From: JAWRCU01 sp033542235
GTDB lineage: Bacteria; Pseudomonadota; Alphaproteobacteria; Rhizobiales; Rhizobiaceae
NCBI RefSeq assembly: GCF_033542235.1
Contig: NZ_JAWRCU010000001.1
Location: forward strand, 620,001 to 684,000
Length of the DNA: 64,000 nucleotides
Reading direction: 5' to 3'
Position numbers and translations under genes: made by a program. Position 1 is the stretch's first letter; the number at the start of each line of letters is the position of its first letter. Shown piece by piece: positions 23,969-32,032 of this stretch. A model generated the notes under the pieces. It saw only the letters and a list, made by a program, of their open reading frames with translations, searched no databases and was not told the origin of the DNA.

Positions 23969-24439
23969 ATGAAGCAGGCGAAGAGCGGCTTGGAAGAAGG
24001 AAAAGAAGAAGCTTCTCCCTCTCAGCTGATCGATTCGAAAATCAAGGGACTAAGCGATTGGCGCGGCGAGATGCTCGCTCGGCTCCGAACTCTCATCAAA
24101 CAGGCCGACCCCGAAGTGATCGAGGAAGTGAAATGGAGAAAGCCGTCGAACCCGCTGGGCGTTCCGGTGTGGTCGCATGCCGGAATTATCTGTACCGGTG
24201 AGACATACAAGAACGCCGTGAAGCTGACCTTCGCCAACGGCGCCTCCTTGGAAGATCCTTCGGGGCTCTTCAACTCCAGCCTCGAAGGCAACACCCGTCG
24301 TGCCATTGATTTCCACGAGGGTGACAAGATTGATGAAGAGGCTTTCAAGGCGCTGATTCAGGCCGCCGTGGTACTGAACACATCGGCACGTCCTGCAGCT
24401 CCCGCGCGTGGATCTCGTAGGGGGCCGACGGTCGCTTGA
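23969..24439 (+). CDS. Second DUF1801 protein
   Basis: A 156-residue DUF1801 paralogue. Core features are IKGLSDWRGEMLARLRTLI, EVIEEVKWRKPSNPLGVPVW, GIICTGETYKNAVKLTFANG and IDEEAFKALIQAAV, with a Lys-rich N-terminus and Arg/Pro tail. It is about 190 bp after the first DUF1801 gene, on the same strand, and differs clearly in sequence, so it is not a recent duplicate. Function unknown. Confidence 0.85.
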   Translation: MKQAKSGLEEGKEEASPSQLIDSKIKGLSDWRGEMLARLRTLIKQADPEVIEEVKWRKPSNPLGVPVWSHAGIICTGETYKNAVKLTFANGASLEDPSGLFNSSLEGNTRRAIDFHEGDKIDEEAFKALIQAAVVLNTSARPAAPARGSRRGPTVA

Positions 24440-24492
24440 GGAGCGCTCTGGCATTGCGCCAGTTTAGAGCCCACTGTTTTAGGTCGGCGCTG

Positions 24493-24547
24493 CCCCTCAC
24501 CCTTACCCTCTCCCCGTAAAGGACGGGGAGAGGGTAAGGGTGAGGGG
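24493..24547. repeat. Perfect palindromic repeat / bidirectional terminator
   Basis: Perfect 25-base arms (24493-24517 and 24523-24547) flank the five-base loop AAAGG. The arms are C-rich/G-rich with the core CTCTCCCCGT. It lies between convergent genes, so it can terminate both. The same TCTCCCCGT / GTGAGGGG signature recurs near 32.9 kb and a related one near 43.3 kb, which marks an interspersed family. Confidence 0.9.
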
Positions 24548-24575
24548 AAGCGCCTGCGTCAAACGAATTGCACCC

Positions 24576-25454
24576 CTAACTCAGCTTCTCCTTCAGGAAC
24601 GCGATCGTGCGGCCCCAGGCGAGCTCCGCCGCTTGCTTGTCGTAGCGCGCTTCGGACGTGTCGTTGTTGAAGGCGTGCTGCGCGCCTTCATAGACATAGA
24701 TCGTGTATTGCTTGCCGGCCGCATTCAGTGCCGCCTTGTAGGCGTCGATTCCGGCATTGGTGCGCTCGTCCTTACCGGCATAATGCAGGAGCAGCGGCGC
24801 CTTGATCTTGGCTATGTCCTCTTTTTTCTTGGGCTGGGCTCCGTAATAGGCGACCGCCGCTGCGAGGTCGGGGGAGGCAACAGCCAGATTGTTCGCCGCA
24901 CCGCCGCCCCAGCAGAAGCCGACCACGCCGACCTTGCCGTTGGTCAATTCATTCTTCTCCAGGAAGGCCACCGTCGTCACGCCGTCGGCTGACACCTGCC
25001 CCGGGGTGAGCCGGTCGAACATTCCGCGTGCCCGATCCTCGTCCGGCGGGGTGCCGCCGAGCGGCGAAAGGAAGTCGGGCGCGAGGACGACGAAACCTTC
25101 CAGCGCGATGCGCCGCGCGACATCGCGGATATGCGGATTGAGCCCGCGGTTCTCGTGGATGACGATCACGGCCGGAAGCCTGCCGCTCCGGTCCGCGGGG
25201 TACACCAGATAGCCCTTCATATCGCCGGTCGATCCGGGATAGGTAATATCCTGCCCCTTCAACCGCTTGTCGTCCTCGGCCACGATGGCCGCCTTCGCCG
25301 AATTTGCGGCGAGCAGCGGCACGATAGCCGCAGCCGCAGCGCCCGATCCGGCGAGTTTCGTCAGTTTCCCCATGAAATCGCGACGGTCGAGCGTCAGATG
25401 CGTGTAGTCGTCATACGCGTCTATCATCGCCTGAGTGATGTGTGGCTTGTTCAT
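24576..25454 (-). CDS. Dienelactone hydrolase family protein, exported
   Basis: A 292-residue alpha/beta hydrolase. The N-terminus contains LDRRDFMGKLTKLAGSGAAA, a twin-arginine-like signal preceded by about 23 residues, ending near NSAKA. The catalytic elbow is VGVVGFCWGGGAANNL, where Cys is the nucleophile, as in dienelactone hydrolases. An Asp lies in HYAGKDERTN and the His in YEGAQHAFNND. DLH proper opens cis/trans-dienelactone in chlorocatechol degradation, but many periplasmic homologues have other ester substrates. The start ATG at 25452-25454 follows GGGAGGAAATC. Confidence 0.88.
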   Translation of the reverse strand: MNKPHITQAMIDAYDDYTHLTLDRRDFMGKLTKLAGSGAAAAAIVPLLAANSAKAAIVAEDDKRLKGQDITYPGSTGDMKGYLVYPADRSGRLPAVIVIHENRGLNPHIRDVARRIALEGFVVLAPDFLSPLGGTPPDEDRARGMFDRLTPGQVSADGVTTVAFLEKNELTNGKVGVVGFCWGGGAANNLAVASPDLAAAVAYYGAQPKKKEDIAKIKAPLLLHYAGKDERTNAGIDAYKAALNAAGKQYTIYVYEGAQHAFNNDTSEARYDKQAAELAWGRTIAFLKEKLS

Positions 25455-25585
25455 GATTTCCTCCCTCGGCCGTCTGCCCCGAAACGATAGAGCCAGTCCC
25501 ACTGCGGTCCACTCACAGATGGGTGAGTGATGAGTGAGCAGTCGTGATCCCCAGCCCTCGGTTGCGCTGCCCTCGCCGACAGCAT

Positions 25586-26620
25586 ATGACGCCGCCGATG
25601 GTCGAATTCGTCCCCGAAACCGTTCTGAAGCGCGATCTCTTCTCGGAGACCCGGAAGGGTCACTTCGCCGGCGCGCCGCACGCAGCGGTGATCCGTCGCG
25701 TCGTCACCGCTGCGCCGTTCTGGTCGCGGCCGATCGGCTGGGTGCTCGCGCGCCGAGAGATTGCCGTGCTTCGCGCGATCCGAGGCATGCGTGGCGTTCC
25801 CCAGCTCCATTCCGTCGACAGTGACGGGCTCTACCGCTCCTGGACCGACGGCACGCCACTGCACCTTGCCCGCCCTGCCCACCCCGCCTGGTATCGCGAT
25901 GCGCACCGGCTGCTGCGCGAGTTCCGACGCCGTGGTGTCACCCACAACGACCTTGCCAAGCCGCAGAACTGGCTGATGACGCCGGACGGTCTCGCCGCCC
26001 TCATCGATTTCCAGCTCGCCAGCCGTCACCGCCGCAAGGGCTGGCTTTTCAGGCTGATGGCCTATGAGGATTTCCGCCATCTTCTGAAGCAGCAGCGCGC
26101 CTTCGCCCCGGATTTTATGACGCCGACCGGGCGCCGCGTGCTCGCCCGCCGGTCGCTGCCTTCGCGCATCTGGATGGCGACCGGCAAGAAGCTCTACAAC
26201 CTGGTCACGCGCGGCTTCTTCCGCTGGTCCGATGGCGAAGGCACGCATGACCGCATCGATCGTGAGGGCCCAGGCATCATCGCCCGGCTGAGATCCCTGC
26301 CCGGCGTATCGGATGTGGCGCTCGCCCCGTTCCCTCTGCCGTCGAAGGGCGTCGGTATCTACGCCTTCGTCGAGACGGCAGAGCCCACAGCGCTCGCCAA
26401 GACCGACGGCGCCGACCTGGTGCAGCCCGTGGCCGCCCTGCCCCGCCGTGCGGACGGCACACCGCGCGCCGACATCCTGCAGCTCATCGCCATGAACCAG
26501 ATGACCGAACTGGACGCGCTCGTGGAGGGCGATCCCGCACTTGCCGCGACTGCGCATGCGGTCGCTGCCGGTCGCCTCAACTTCTCCGACCGCCGTATCT
26601 CGCGGATGGAGGTCGGCTAA
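25586..26620 (+). CDS. Small-molecule/lipid-kinase-like protein with AMP-binding-type C-terminal extension
   Basis: A protein of about 344 residues. The first 220 form a RIO/WaaP-like kinase: GVTHNDLAKPQNWL (catalytic loop H-x-D and N, His near residue 119) and ALIDFQLAS (metal-binding DF). The glycine-rich loop is weak. Residues about 228-344 read IARLRSLPGVSDVALAPFPL, VGIYAFVETAE and LPRRADGTPRADILQLIAMN. This resembles the C-terminal subdomain of AMP-forming acyl-CoA synthetases, including a K/R-x-G-x-x-R-like loop. In-frame starts exist at 25544 (GTG), 25586 and 25598. Function unknown; possibly a kinase acting on an envelope lipid or saccharide. Confidence 0.7.
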   Translation: MTPPMVEFVPETVLKRDLFSETRKGHFAGAPHAAVIRRVVTAAPFWSRPIGWVLARREIAVLRAIRGMRGVPQLHSVDSDGLYRSWTDGTPLHLARPAHPAWYRDAHRLLREFRRRGVTHNDLAKPQNWLMTPDGLAALIDFQLASRHRRKGWLFRLMAYEDFRHLLKQQRAFAPDFMTPTGRRVLARRSLPSRIWMATGKKLYNLVTRGFFRWSDGEGTHDRIDREGPGIIARLRSLPGVSDVALAPFPLPSKGVGIYAFVETAEPTALAKTDGADLVQPVAALPRRADGTPRADILQLIAMNQMTELDALVEGDPALAATAHAVAAGRLNFSDRRISRMEVG

Positions 26621-26961
26621 AACGGCAGCCCGGACCGAAGATGCCCTGTCCACCACGCCGCGTCGCTGGTGAAACGGATGAGCAGCAGGCCAACGCCGGC
26701 GACGAGACCGAGTCCGAACAAGATGTTCGCCCGGGTGACGCGCGGATAATTACGGCCATTTTCCGGGAAGAGCCGCGGCCGCAGCAAAAGCACGCTGGCG
26801 AGCAGCACGAGGTCGATGCCCATCGATACATAGTGCCAGGGCGATAGCGGCCACGCACCGCCCGGAACTATGACCGCCCAAAGGAGGCTCAGCAAAAGAT
26901 AGCAGGATACGAGCTGGTAGGCCCGCCAGTTGACGGTGTCGGATCGAGTTGAAGTTGTCAT
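26617..26961 (-). CDS. Small integral membrane protein
   Basis: A 114-residue protein with three clear membrane helices: YQLVSCYLLLSLLWAVIVPG, YVSMGIDLVLLASVLLLRP and ANILFGLGLVAGVGLLLIRF. Conserved-looking polar positions include PWHYVSM. No family is recognised. Its end overlaps the convergent kinase gene by four bases. The ATG at 26959-26961 follows GGGGGACGAACC. Confidence 0.72.
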   Translation of the reverse strand: MTTSTRSDTVNWRAYQLVSCYLLLSLLWAVIVPGGAWPLSPWHYVSMGIDLVLLASVLLLRPRLFPENGRNYPRVTRANILFGLGLVAGVGLLLIRFTSDAAWWTGHLRSGLPF

Positions 26962-27239
26962 GGTTCGTCCCCCTTCCCTAAGGGCACATTCCAGCGTCCA
27001 TTTTGTCAAGCGGGTCCAGGCATCCGGTCATGGCAAGCAGTGCTGCATCACGACGCTGAGAATCCCACCGCCGTATCTCGTGCAGTGAGACGAACGTGGC
27101 CGAAAAGATACGTTAGGCGAGCATCAACGCGCTTCGATGGCTGTATTCTACGGTAACTGGCTTGAAAAAGCCGCTTAGTTTGAAGTTTGATGGCGATCGC
27201 TTACCAATTCATATTGGCATCGATTGGAGGGGATCGCCG

Positions 27240-27929
27240 ATGATGAAGACGAGACGCGATGTGTTGGTCGCCGGGCTGACCGCACTCGCCGCTCCCGCCG
27301 TATCCACGAGCGCTTGGGCGGCAAAGCCGAAGAAGACCACGGGCTCATACTTCCTCGGCACCGCCGTGGACAACGGCGTCACCTACAGGACGACCAACTT
27401 CGACAGGATCGACCCGAAATGGCGCAAGCAGGTCGTCAAATATTTCAGCAATGAGCCTCAGGGCACTGTGGTGGTCGATACGCTTCACCACATGCTCTAC
27501 TTGATCATGGAGAACAAGACGGCCATCCGCTACGGCATCGCCGTCGGCAAGGAGGGCTTCAAGTGGTACGGCCGCGCCACGATTGAAAACAAGGTGCTGT
27601 GGCCGAAATGGATCCCGCCGAAGGAGATGATCGCGCGCCACCCGGAGTTGCCGCCTTTCGTTGATGGCGGCTCCATGAAGAATCCGCTGAGCGCGCGCGC
27701 CATGTATCTGTTCAACGGCAACGCCGATACGGGTTACCGCATCCACGGGACGATAAATCCGGAAAGCATCGGCACCGATGCATCGAGCGGCTGCATCCGC
27801 ATGTTCCCCGAGTATGTCATGGATCTCTACCAGCGCTGTCCAATCGGAACCGCCGTTTGGGTGTTGCCGCACATCGCCGACCAGGCAGCCGGGCTGAAGC
27901 TGCCGGTCGATCCAACGATCGGGCAGTAA
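27240..27929 (+). CDS. L,D-transpeptidase (YkuD domain)
   Basis: A 229-residue exported enzyme that forms 3-3 cross-links or attaches proteins to peptidoglycan. The leader MMKTRRDVLVAGLTALAAPA ends in SAWA, a Tat-like signal. The YkuD domain runs from GTVVVDTLHHMLYLIMENK to the end, with IHGTINPESIG and SSGCIRMFPEYVMDLY, which holds the catalytic His and Cys. The ATG at 27240 follows GGAGGGGATCGCC. It is about 20 bp upstream of a Pal-like lipoprotein gene, so the pair may be an envelope operon. Confidence 0.93.
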   Translation: MMKTRRDVLVAGLTALAAPAVSTSAWAAKPKKTTGSYFLGTAVDNGVTYRTTNFDRIDPKWRKQVVKYFSNEPQGTVVVDTLHHMLYLIMENKTAIRYGIAVGKEGFKWYGRATIENKVLWPKWIPPKEMIARHPELPPFVDGGSMKNPLSARAMYLFNGNADTGYRIHGTINPESIGTDASSGCIRMFPEYVMDLYQRCPIGTAVWVLPHIADQAAGLKLPVDPTIGQ

Positions 27930-27952
27930 GGACGGTTCGGAAGGGAAAATCG

Positions 27953-28525
27953 ATGAGGGGACATCATATGAACGCCGTCAATGGACTGACGCGAGCTGCG
28001 GCTTGCGCCGGCCTTCTCATGCTCGCCGCCGCTTGCACATCCACAACCCTATCCACACCCACGAACAACGCCCCCGGAAACGATGCCGAACTGAAGGTTG
28101 TCACCAGCGGCCAGACCAACGAGGCGGCGCCGGGCTTCGAGAACCTGCAGCCGGGCAGCGAGGAGGACTTCGTCCTCAATGTCGGCCGTCGCACTTTCTT
28201 CCCACAAGGTTCGGCCACGCTGGATTCGACCGCCAAGGCGACACTCGACACCCAGATCGCATGGTTGAAGAAATACCCGCAGTGGCTTGTGAAACTTCAA
28301 GGTTTTGCTGATGACGGAAGCGGCGATTCACAGCAGGTCGCCCTTTCCCAGAAACGCGCCGATGCGGTGATGGCTTATCTCGCCGCCGGCGGCATCGACT
28401 CCAAACGCATGTGGGCCAAGGGCTACGGCAAGGACCGTCTGGTGCGCGACTGCCCGGACAGGTCCTGCAAGGTGCAAAATCGCCGTGTCGTAACCAACCT
28501 GCGAAACGAGCGCGACACGTCGTAA
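27953..28525 (+). CDS. OmpA-domain lipoprotein (Pal-like)
   Basis: A 190-residue lipoprotein. The signal ends in the lipobox LLMLAAAC, with Cys near residue 26. The C-terminal OmpA domain includes TFFPQGSATLDSTAKATLDT, WLVKLQGFADDGSGDSQQVA, SQKRADAVMAYLAAGGID and NRRVVTNL, the peptidoglycan-binding (mDAP) motif. The canonical Pal gene lies in the tol cluster, so this is an additional copy. The start at 27953 follows GGAAGGG; an ATG at 27968 is an alternative. Confidence 0.9.
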   Translation: MRGHHMNAVNGLTRAAACAGLLMLAAACTSTTLSTPTNNAPGNDAELKVVTSGQTNEAAPGFENLQPGSEEDFVLNVGRRTFFPQGSATLDSTAKATLDTQIAWLKKYPQWLVKLQGFADDGSGDSQQVALSQKRADAVMAYLAAGGIDSKRMWAKGYGKDRLVRDCPDRSCKVQNRRVVTNLRNERDTS

Positions 28526-28945
28526 CCTTCAGCCCTTCCAGTCACGGCAGTCGAGAGCCGCTCCGGGGAAGCACGTCGCCCAGCAGAAGCGCTCGAACAC
28601 CCATATTGCCGGTTGCGACCAAGCATCCTTGTTGTCCAGCGCATGGCGCGCGACAAGACCTTGCCCATGCAGGAACTCATCCTGTCCGCGTTGCAGGTCA
28701 ATCTGCGCGCCCACCGGCTGCCCGAGCCGAGGCGAACGGCCGGCGTTGCCTCAAGATCCCTCTCGACGCCTTGCCCCGCGTGGCCGGAGGTGAGTAGATC
28801 ACTTACTGGTGTCCGCTGAGTTCTGAAATTCGCTGGGGGCCCTATATCCCACAATCCACCGCCACCATGATCTCGCCGCCTCGGTCGGCGATCAGGGTGG
28901 GTATGCTGCAATGCGCATCTGAAAGATCTGCATGGAGGTGCAGCC
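28526..28945. other. Intergenic region with repeat relic, no supported gene
   Basis: About 420 bases. A minus-strand frame of about 60 codons (28529-28714) ends in a Trp/Cys-rich stretch, but it shows no start signal and no known domain. A relic of the CTAG palindromic element is at 28806-28851. GGAGGTG at 28933-28939 serves the next gene. Confidence 0.5.
28806..28851. repeat. Relic of the CTAG-ended palindromic element
   Basis: CTGGTGTCC, then GTTCTGAAATTCGCT and GCCCTATATCC, match the reverse complement of the right half of the element at 44728-44803, with scattered substitutions. The other half is lost. It is a decayed copy of that family. Confidence 0.65.
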
Positions 28946-29389
28946 ATGAACGCACAGGACATCATTGCTGAAATTTGTGAGAAGGTCGGAGTTGATCAAG
29001 CTGCAGGCGAGAAGGTCGTCGGTACGATCTTCTCCGTGCTCCAGCACGAAGCCCAGGGCAGTCGTGTAGGGGAGCTTCTGGCAAAGATACCGGGCGCCAG
29101 CGATCTTGCCGGGCAGTACGATGTGACGGCGCCGGCTGCGACCGGCGAAGGCGCTGCCGGCGGGCTTCTCAGCACACTGAGCTCTGCGCTCGGCAACGTG
29201 CTCGGTGGCCAGGCCGGGGCCCTGATCAACGGCATCTCCCAGCTGCGGGCGTCAGGCCTCGATGCCGAGCAGATCCGTGAGGCGGGTACGACGGTGATCC
29301 AGAAGGCGGAGGCGGCCGCAGGCCCGGACCTGGTCAAGGAGGTGGTAGACTCGGTGCCCGGCCTGAAGGGCCATCTTGGCCTCTCTTAA
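28946..29389 (+). CDS. DUF2267/DUF2780-like small protein
   Basis: A 147-residue soluble protein. N-terminal helices MNAQDIIAEICEKVGVDQAA and VVGTIFSVLQHEA are followed by AKIPGASDLAGQYD, a Gly/Ala-rich stretch (GLLSTLSSALGNVLGGQAGA) and a C-terminal helix ending VPGLKGHLGLS. The layout resembles DUF2267/DUF2780 proteins of rhizobia, whose function is unknown. GGAGGTGCAGCC sets the ATG. Single gene. Confidence 0.75.
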   Translation: MNAQDIIAEICEKVGVDQAAGEKVVGTIFSVLQHEAQGSRVGELLAKIPGASDLAGQYDVTAPAATGEGAAGGLLSTLSSALGNVLGGQAGALINGISQLRASGLDAEQIREAGTTVIQKAEAAAGPDLVKEVVDSVPGLKGHLGLS

Positions 29390-29427
29390 GCGCGAGACTG
29401 CCCAAGCGCAGCCTGGACTGGGAGGCG

Positions 29428-29505
29428 CCGGGGACAGTTTACCTTTTTCGCAGAAGAACAGCCGCGGTGGAGAACTGACGCAAGCGGAAAAAGCAAACTG
29501 CCCCG
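29428..29505. repeat. 78-bp palindromic element
   Basis: The left end CCGGGGACAGTTT (29428-29440) and right end AAACTGCCCCGG (29494-29505) pair with one bulged A. An inner CTTTTTC pairs with GGAAAAAG. It lies between the DUF2267-like gene and the convergent gcd and may double as a terminator. It belongs to a different family from the CTAG-ended elements. Confidence 0.75.
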
Positions 29506-29514
29506 GTTCCCCGC

Positions 29515-31830
29515 TTACTTCGGCAGCGCGTAGGCCATGACATAGTCTCCGGCTTTGGTACCGATCGAGCCGTGCCCGCCGGCGACGATGACGACGAACT
29601 GGCGACCGTCGGAGGTCTCGTAGGTCATCGGCGTGGCCTGCCCGCCGGCAGGCAGCCGCGCCTGCCAGAGCTGCAGCCCGGTCGTCAGGTCGTAGGCCCT
29701 GAAGAAGTTATCGACCGCTGCCCCGAGAAAGACGACTCCGCCTGCCGTGATCATCGGCCCGCCAATGCCGGGCACGCCAACCCTAAAGGGCAGCGGCAGC
29801 GGCGACATGTCGTAAACCGTGCCGTTTCGGTGCTTGTAGGCGATGTTGCCGGTCCTCAGGTCCACACCTGCGACATAGCCCCAGGGTGGCGCCTGGCAGG
29901 GAACGCCGAGCGGTGAAAGGAAGGGACCCATCACCACCGCATAGGGCGCCCCTTCGTTGCGGTTCAGCCCCTGCTCGCTGCCCGCGCTGGCATTTTGCGG
30001 CGGTACATCCGCCCGCGGGATCAACCTGGAGACGAAGGCGAGATAGGTCGGCATGCCGAACATCACTTGCCGGACCGGGTCGACGGCGACACCGCCCCAG
30101 TTGAACGTACCGAAATTGCCGGGGTAGACGAGCGACCCCTGCAGAGACGGCGGCGTATAGCGGCCTTCGTAACGCAGCTTATGGAAGGCGATCCGGCAGG
30201 CGAGCTGGTCGAACATGGTGATGCCCCACATGTTGGCTTCCACCAGCGGCGGAGGATTGAAGGAGAGCCCCGACACCGGTTGTGTCGGTGCGGTGTGATC
30301 CCCTTCAATGGCACCGTCCGGCGCAGGCACCTCGTGCACGGGGATAATGGGCTCGCCGCTGCGGCGATCGAGCACGTAGATGTCGCCTTGCTTGGTCGGT
30401 CCGACCAGGGCCGGTACGAGTCCGTTCGCGGTCGTGATGTCGACCAGCGTGGGCTGCGCCGGCACGTCCATATCCCAGAGGTCGTGGTGAACAGTCTGGC
30501 GCACCCAGCGCACTTGCCCGGTGTTGAGGTCGAGCGCGGTGATCGATGACGAAAACCTCTCGACATTCTCGCTGCGGTTCATGCCGAGCTGGTCCGGAGT
30601 CTGGTTGCCGAGCGGCACATAGACCAATCCGAGCGCCTCGTCGGCGCTCGCCGTCGACCACATGTTGGGCGAGTTGTTCGTATAGAGCTGGCCGGCCGGC
30701 AGCGGCGTGGTCTGGTCCGGATTGCCGGAGTCCCAGTTCCAGATCAGCCGGCCGGTGTCGGCATCATAGGCACGGATGACGCCGGAAGGCTCCTGCGTCG
30801 AATAATCATCGTTCACCGCGCCGCCGACGATGATCTTGCCGCCGGCGATCAGGGGCGCCGAAGTGGAGTAGTAGTAACCGGATTTGTTCGCATAAGGCAT
30901 ATTCGCGAGCAAGTTCAGGGTCCCGCCCTCGGCAAAGCCCGGGCACACCTGGCCATTGGCGGCGTCGAGCGCGATCAGGCGCGCATCCGAAGTCGGCAGG
31001 TAGATGCGCTCAGCACACGGCTGTCCGGCCGCCACCTTGGTATCGTGAAAATAGGCTACCCCGCGGCAGGTCTGGTGTTGGCGCTGGCTTTCCGGTCTGA
31101 TCTTTGCGTCGAATCGCCATTTCTCCTTTCCTGTCGCGGCGTCGAGGGCGATCGCCAGATCGTGCGGTGTGCAGATGTAGAGCGTGTCGCCGATCTTGAG
31201 CGGCGTTACTTGATAGGTTGTCTCTGGGACGTCGGCGGGCCCGCGAATGTCACCGGTGCGATAGGTCCAGGCCAGCGTAAGGTTGCCGACATTGTCGGTC
31301 GTGATCTTTGTGAGCGGCGAATAGCGCTGGCCGAACTGAGTGCGCCCGTAGAATTGCCATTCGCCGGCTGGCATCTGGCCGCCGAGATTTGGTGTCGCCG
31401 TGACCTTTTCCGTGCTGAGCTCGCCGGCCATGTTGTAGGGGTCGATCGTCAGCGAATAGGCGGCCACGCCCAGCGAGGCGAGCGTCGCTACGAGGAGCGC
31501 TGGGGTCCCGGACGCCCCCTTCAGCGTCCTGCGCACCCATGGCGTCAGCAGCCAGAGCCCCAGAAGCACGATCACGCCGCCTCGCGCGCCGAGCTGCCAC
31601 CAGTCGAAGCCGATTTCCGAAACAGCCCAGATCAGCGTGCCGAGCATCAGCGCTGCGTAGAGCCAGAGCGCTGCGTGATTGCGGCGCCACAGCAAGACAG
31701 CGGTGATGATGAAAGCCAGCCCGGCGATCGCGTAATACCAGTTCCCGCCGAGCGCGACGAGCCAGATGCCGCCGGCGCCGATCGCAAGACCGACAATCAG
31801 GAAGATGAGGCAGGTGACAGCGATCGCCAT
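29515..31830 (-). CDS. gcd: Membrane-bound PQQ-dependent glucose dehydrogenase
   Basis: A 771-residue quinoprotein that oxidises glucose, or a related sugar or cyclitol, in the periplasm and passes electrons to ubiquinone. Five N-terminal membrane helices (about residues 1-140) precede the eight-bladed PQQ propeller. Propeller landmarks are WQFYGRTQFGQRYSPLTKI, VGNLTLAWTYRTGDIRGPAD, HQTCRGVAYFHD, HHDLWDMDVPAQPTLVDI and FNWGGVAVDP. The ATG at 31828-31830 follows AAGGAG. The family also contains quinate/shikimate dehydrogenases, so glucose is the likeliest but not the proven substrate. Gluconate made this way can solubilise phosphate. No pqq genes are in the window. Confidence 0.93.
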   Translation of the reverse strand: MAIAVTCLIFLIVGLAIGAGGIWLVALGGNWYYAIAGLAFIITAVLLWRRNHAALWLYAALMLGTLIWAVSEIGFDWWQLGARGGVIVLLGLWLLTPWVRRTLKGASGTPALLVATLASLGVAAYSLTIDPYNMAGELSTEKVTATPNLGGQMPAGEWQFYGRTQFGQRYSPLTKITTDNVGNLTLAWTYRTGDIRGPADVPETTYQVTPLKIGDTLYICTPHDLAIALDAATGKEKWRFDAKIRPESQRQHQTCRGVAYFHDTKVAAGQPCAERIYLPTSDARLIALDAANGQVCPGFAEGGTLNLLANMPYANKSGYYYSTSAPLIAGGKIIVGGAVNDDYSTQEPSGVIRAYDADTGRLIWNWDSGNPDQTTPLPAGQLYTNNSPNMWSTASADEALGLVYVPLGNQTPDQLGMNRSENVERFSSSITALDLNTGQVRWVRQTVHHDLWDMDVPAQPTLVDITTANGLVPALVGPTKQGDIYVLDRRSGEPIIPVHEVPAPDGAIEGDHTAPTQPVSGLSFNPPPLVEANMWGITMFDQLACRIAFHKLRYEGRYTPPSLQGSLVYPGNFGTFNWGGVAVDPVRQVMFGMPTYLAFVSRLIPRADVPPQNASAGSEQGLNRNEGAPYAVVMGPFLSPLGVPCQAPPWGYVAGVDLRTGNIAYKHRNGTVYDMSPLPLPFRVGVPGIGGPMITAGGVVFLGAAVDNFFRAYDLTTGLQLWQARLPAGGQATPMTYETSDGRQFVVIVAGGHGSIGTKAGDYVMAYALPK

Positions 31831-32032
31831 GGCCGTGCTCCTTGGTGCGGTGGCGTTGCCTAACCCGCGAGCACGGAAAGCTGTTCCTGCGGCCGGCGCG
31901 CTCTCCAGTTCACTTTGTCGCGCTGTCAACGAAGGGACATGGCCGGGCGAGTGTCACCTGCGCGATGTCTAAATCCGGAACAAATCGGACACGCGGCTGG
32001 CCTTTCCTGCCCGAATCACTACATTCGGGGCG

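Noticed and set aside
24493..24547. CRISPR-type repeat
   Set aside because: A single palindrome without regularly spaced copies or spacers, and no cas genes in the window.
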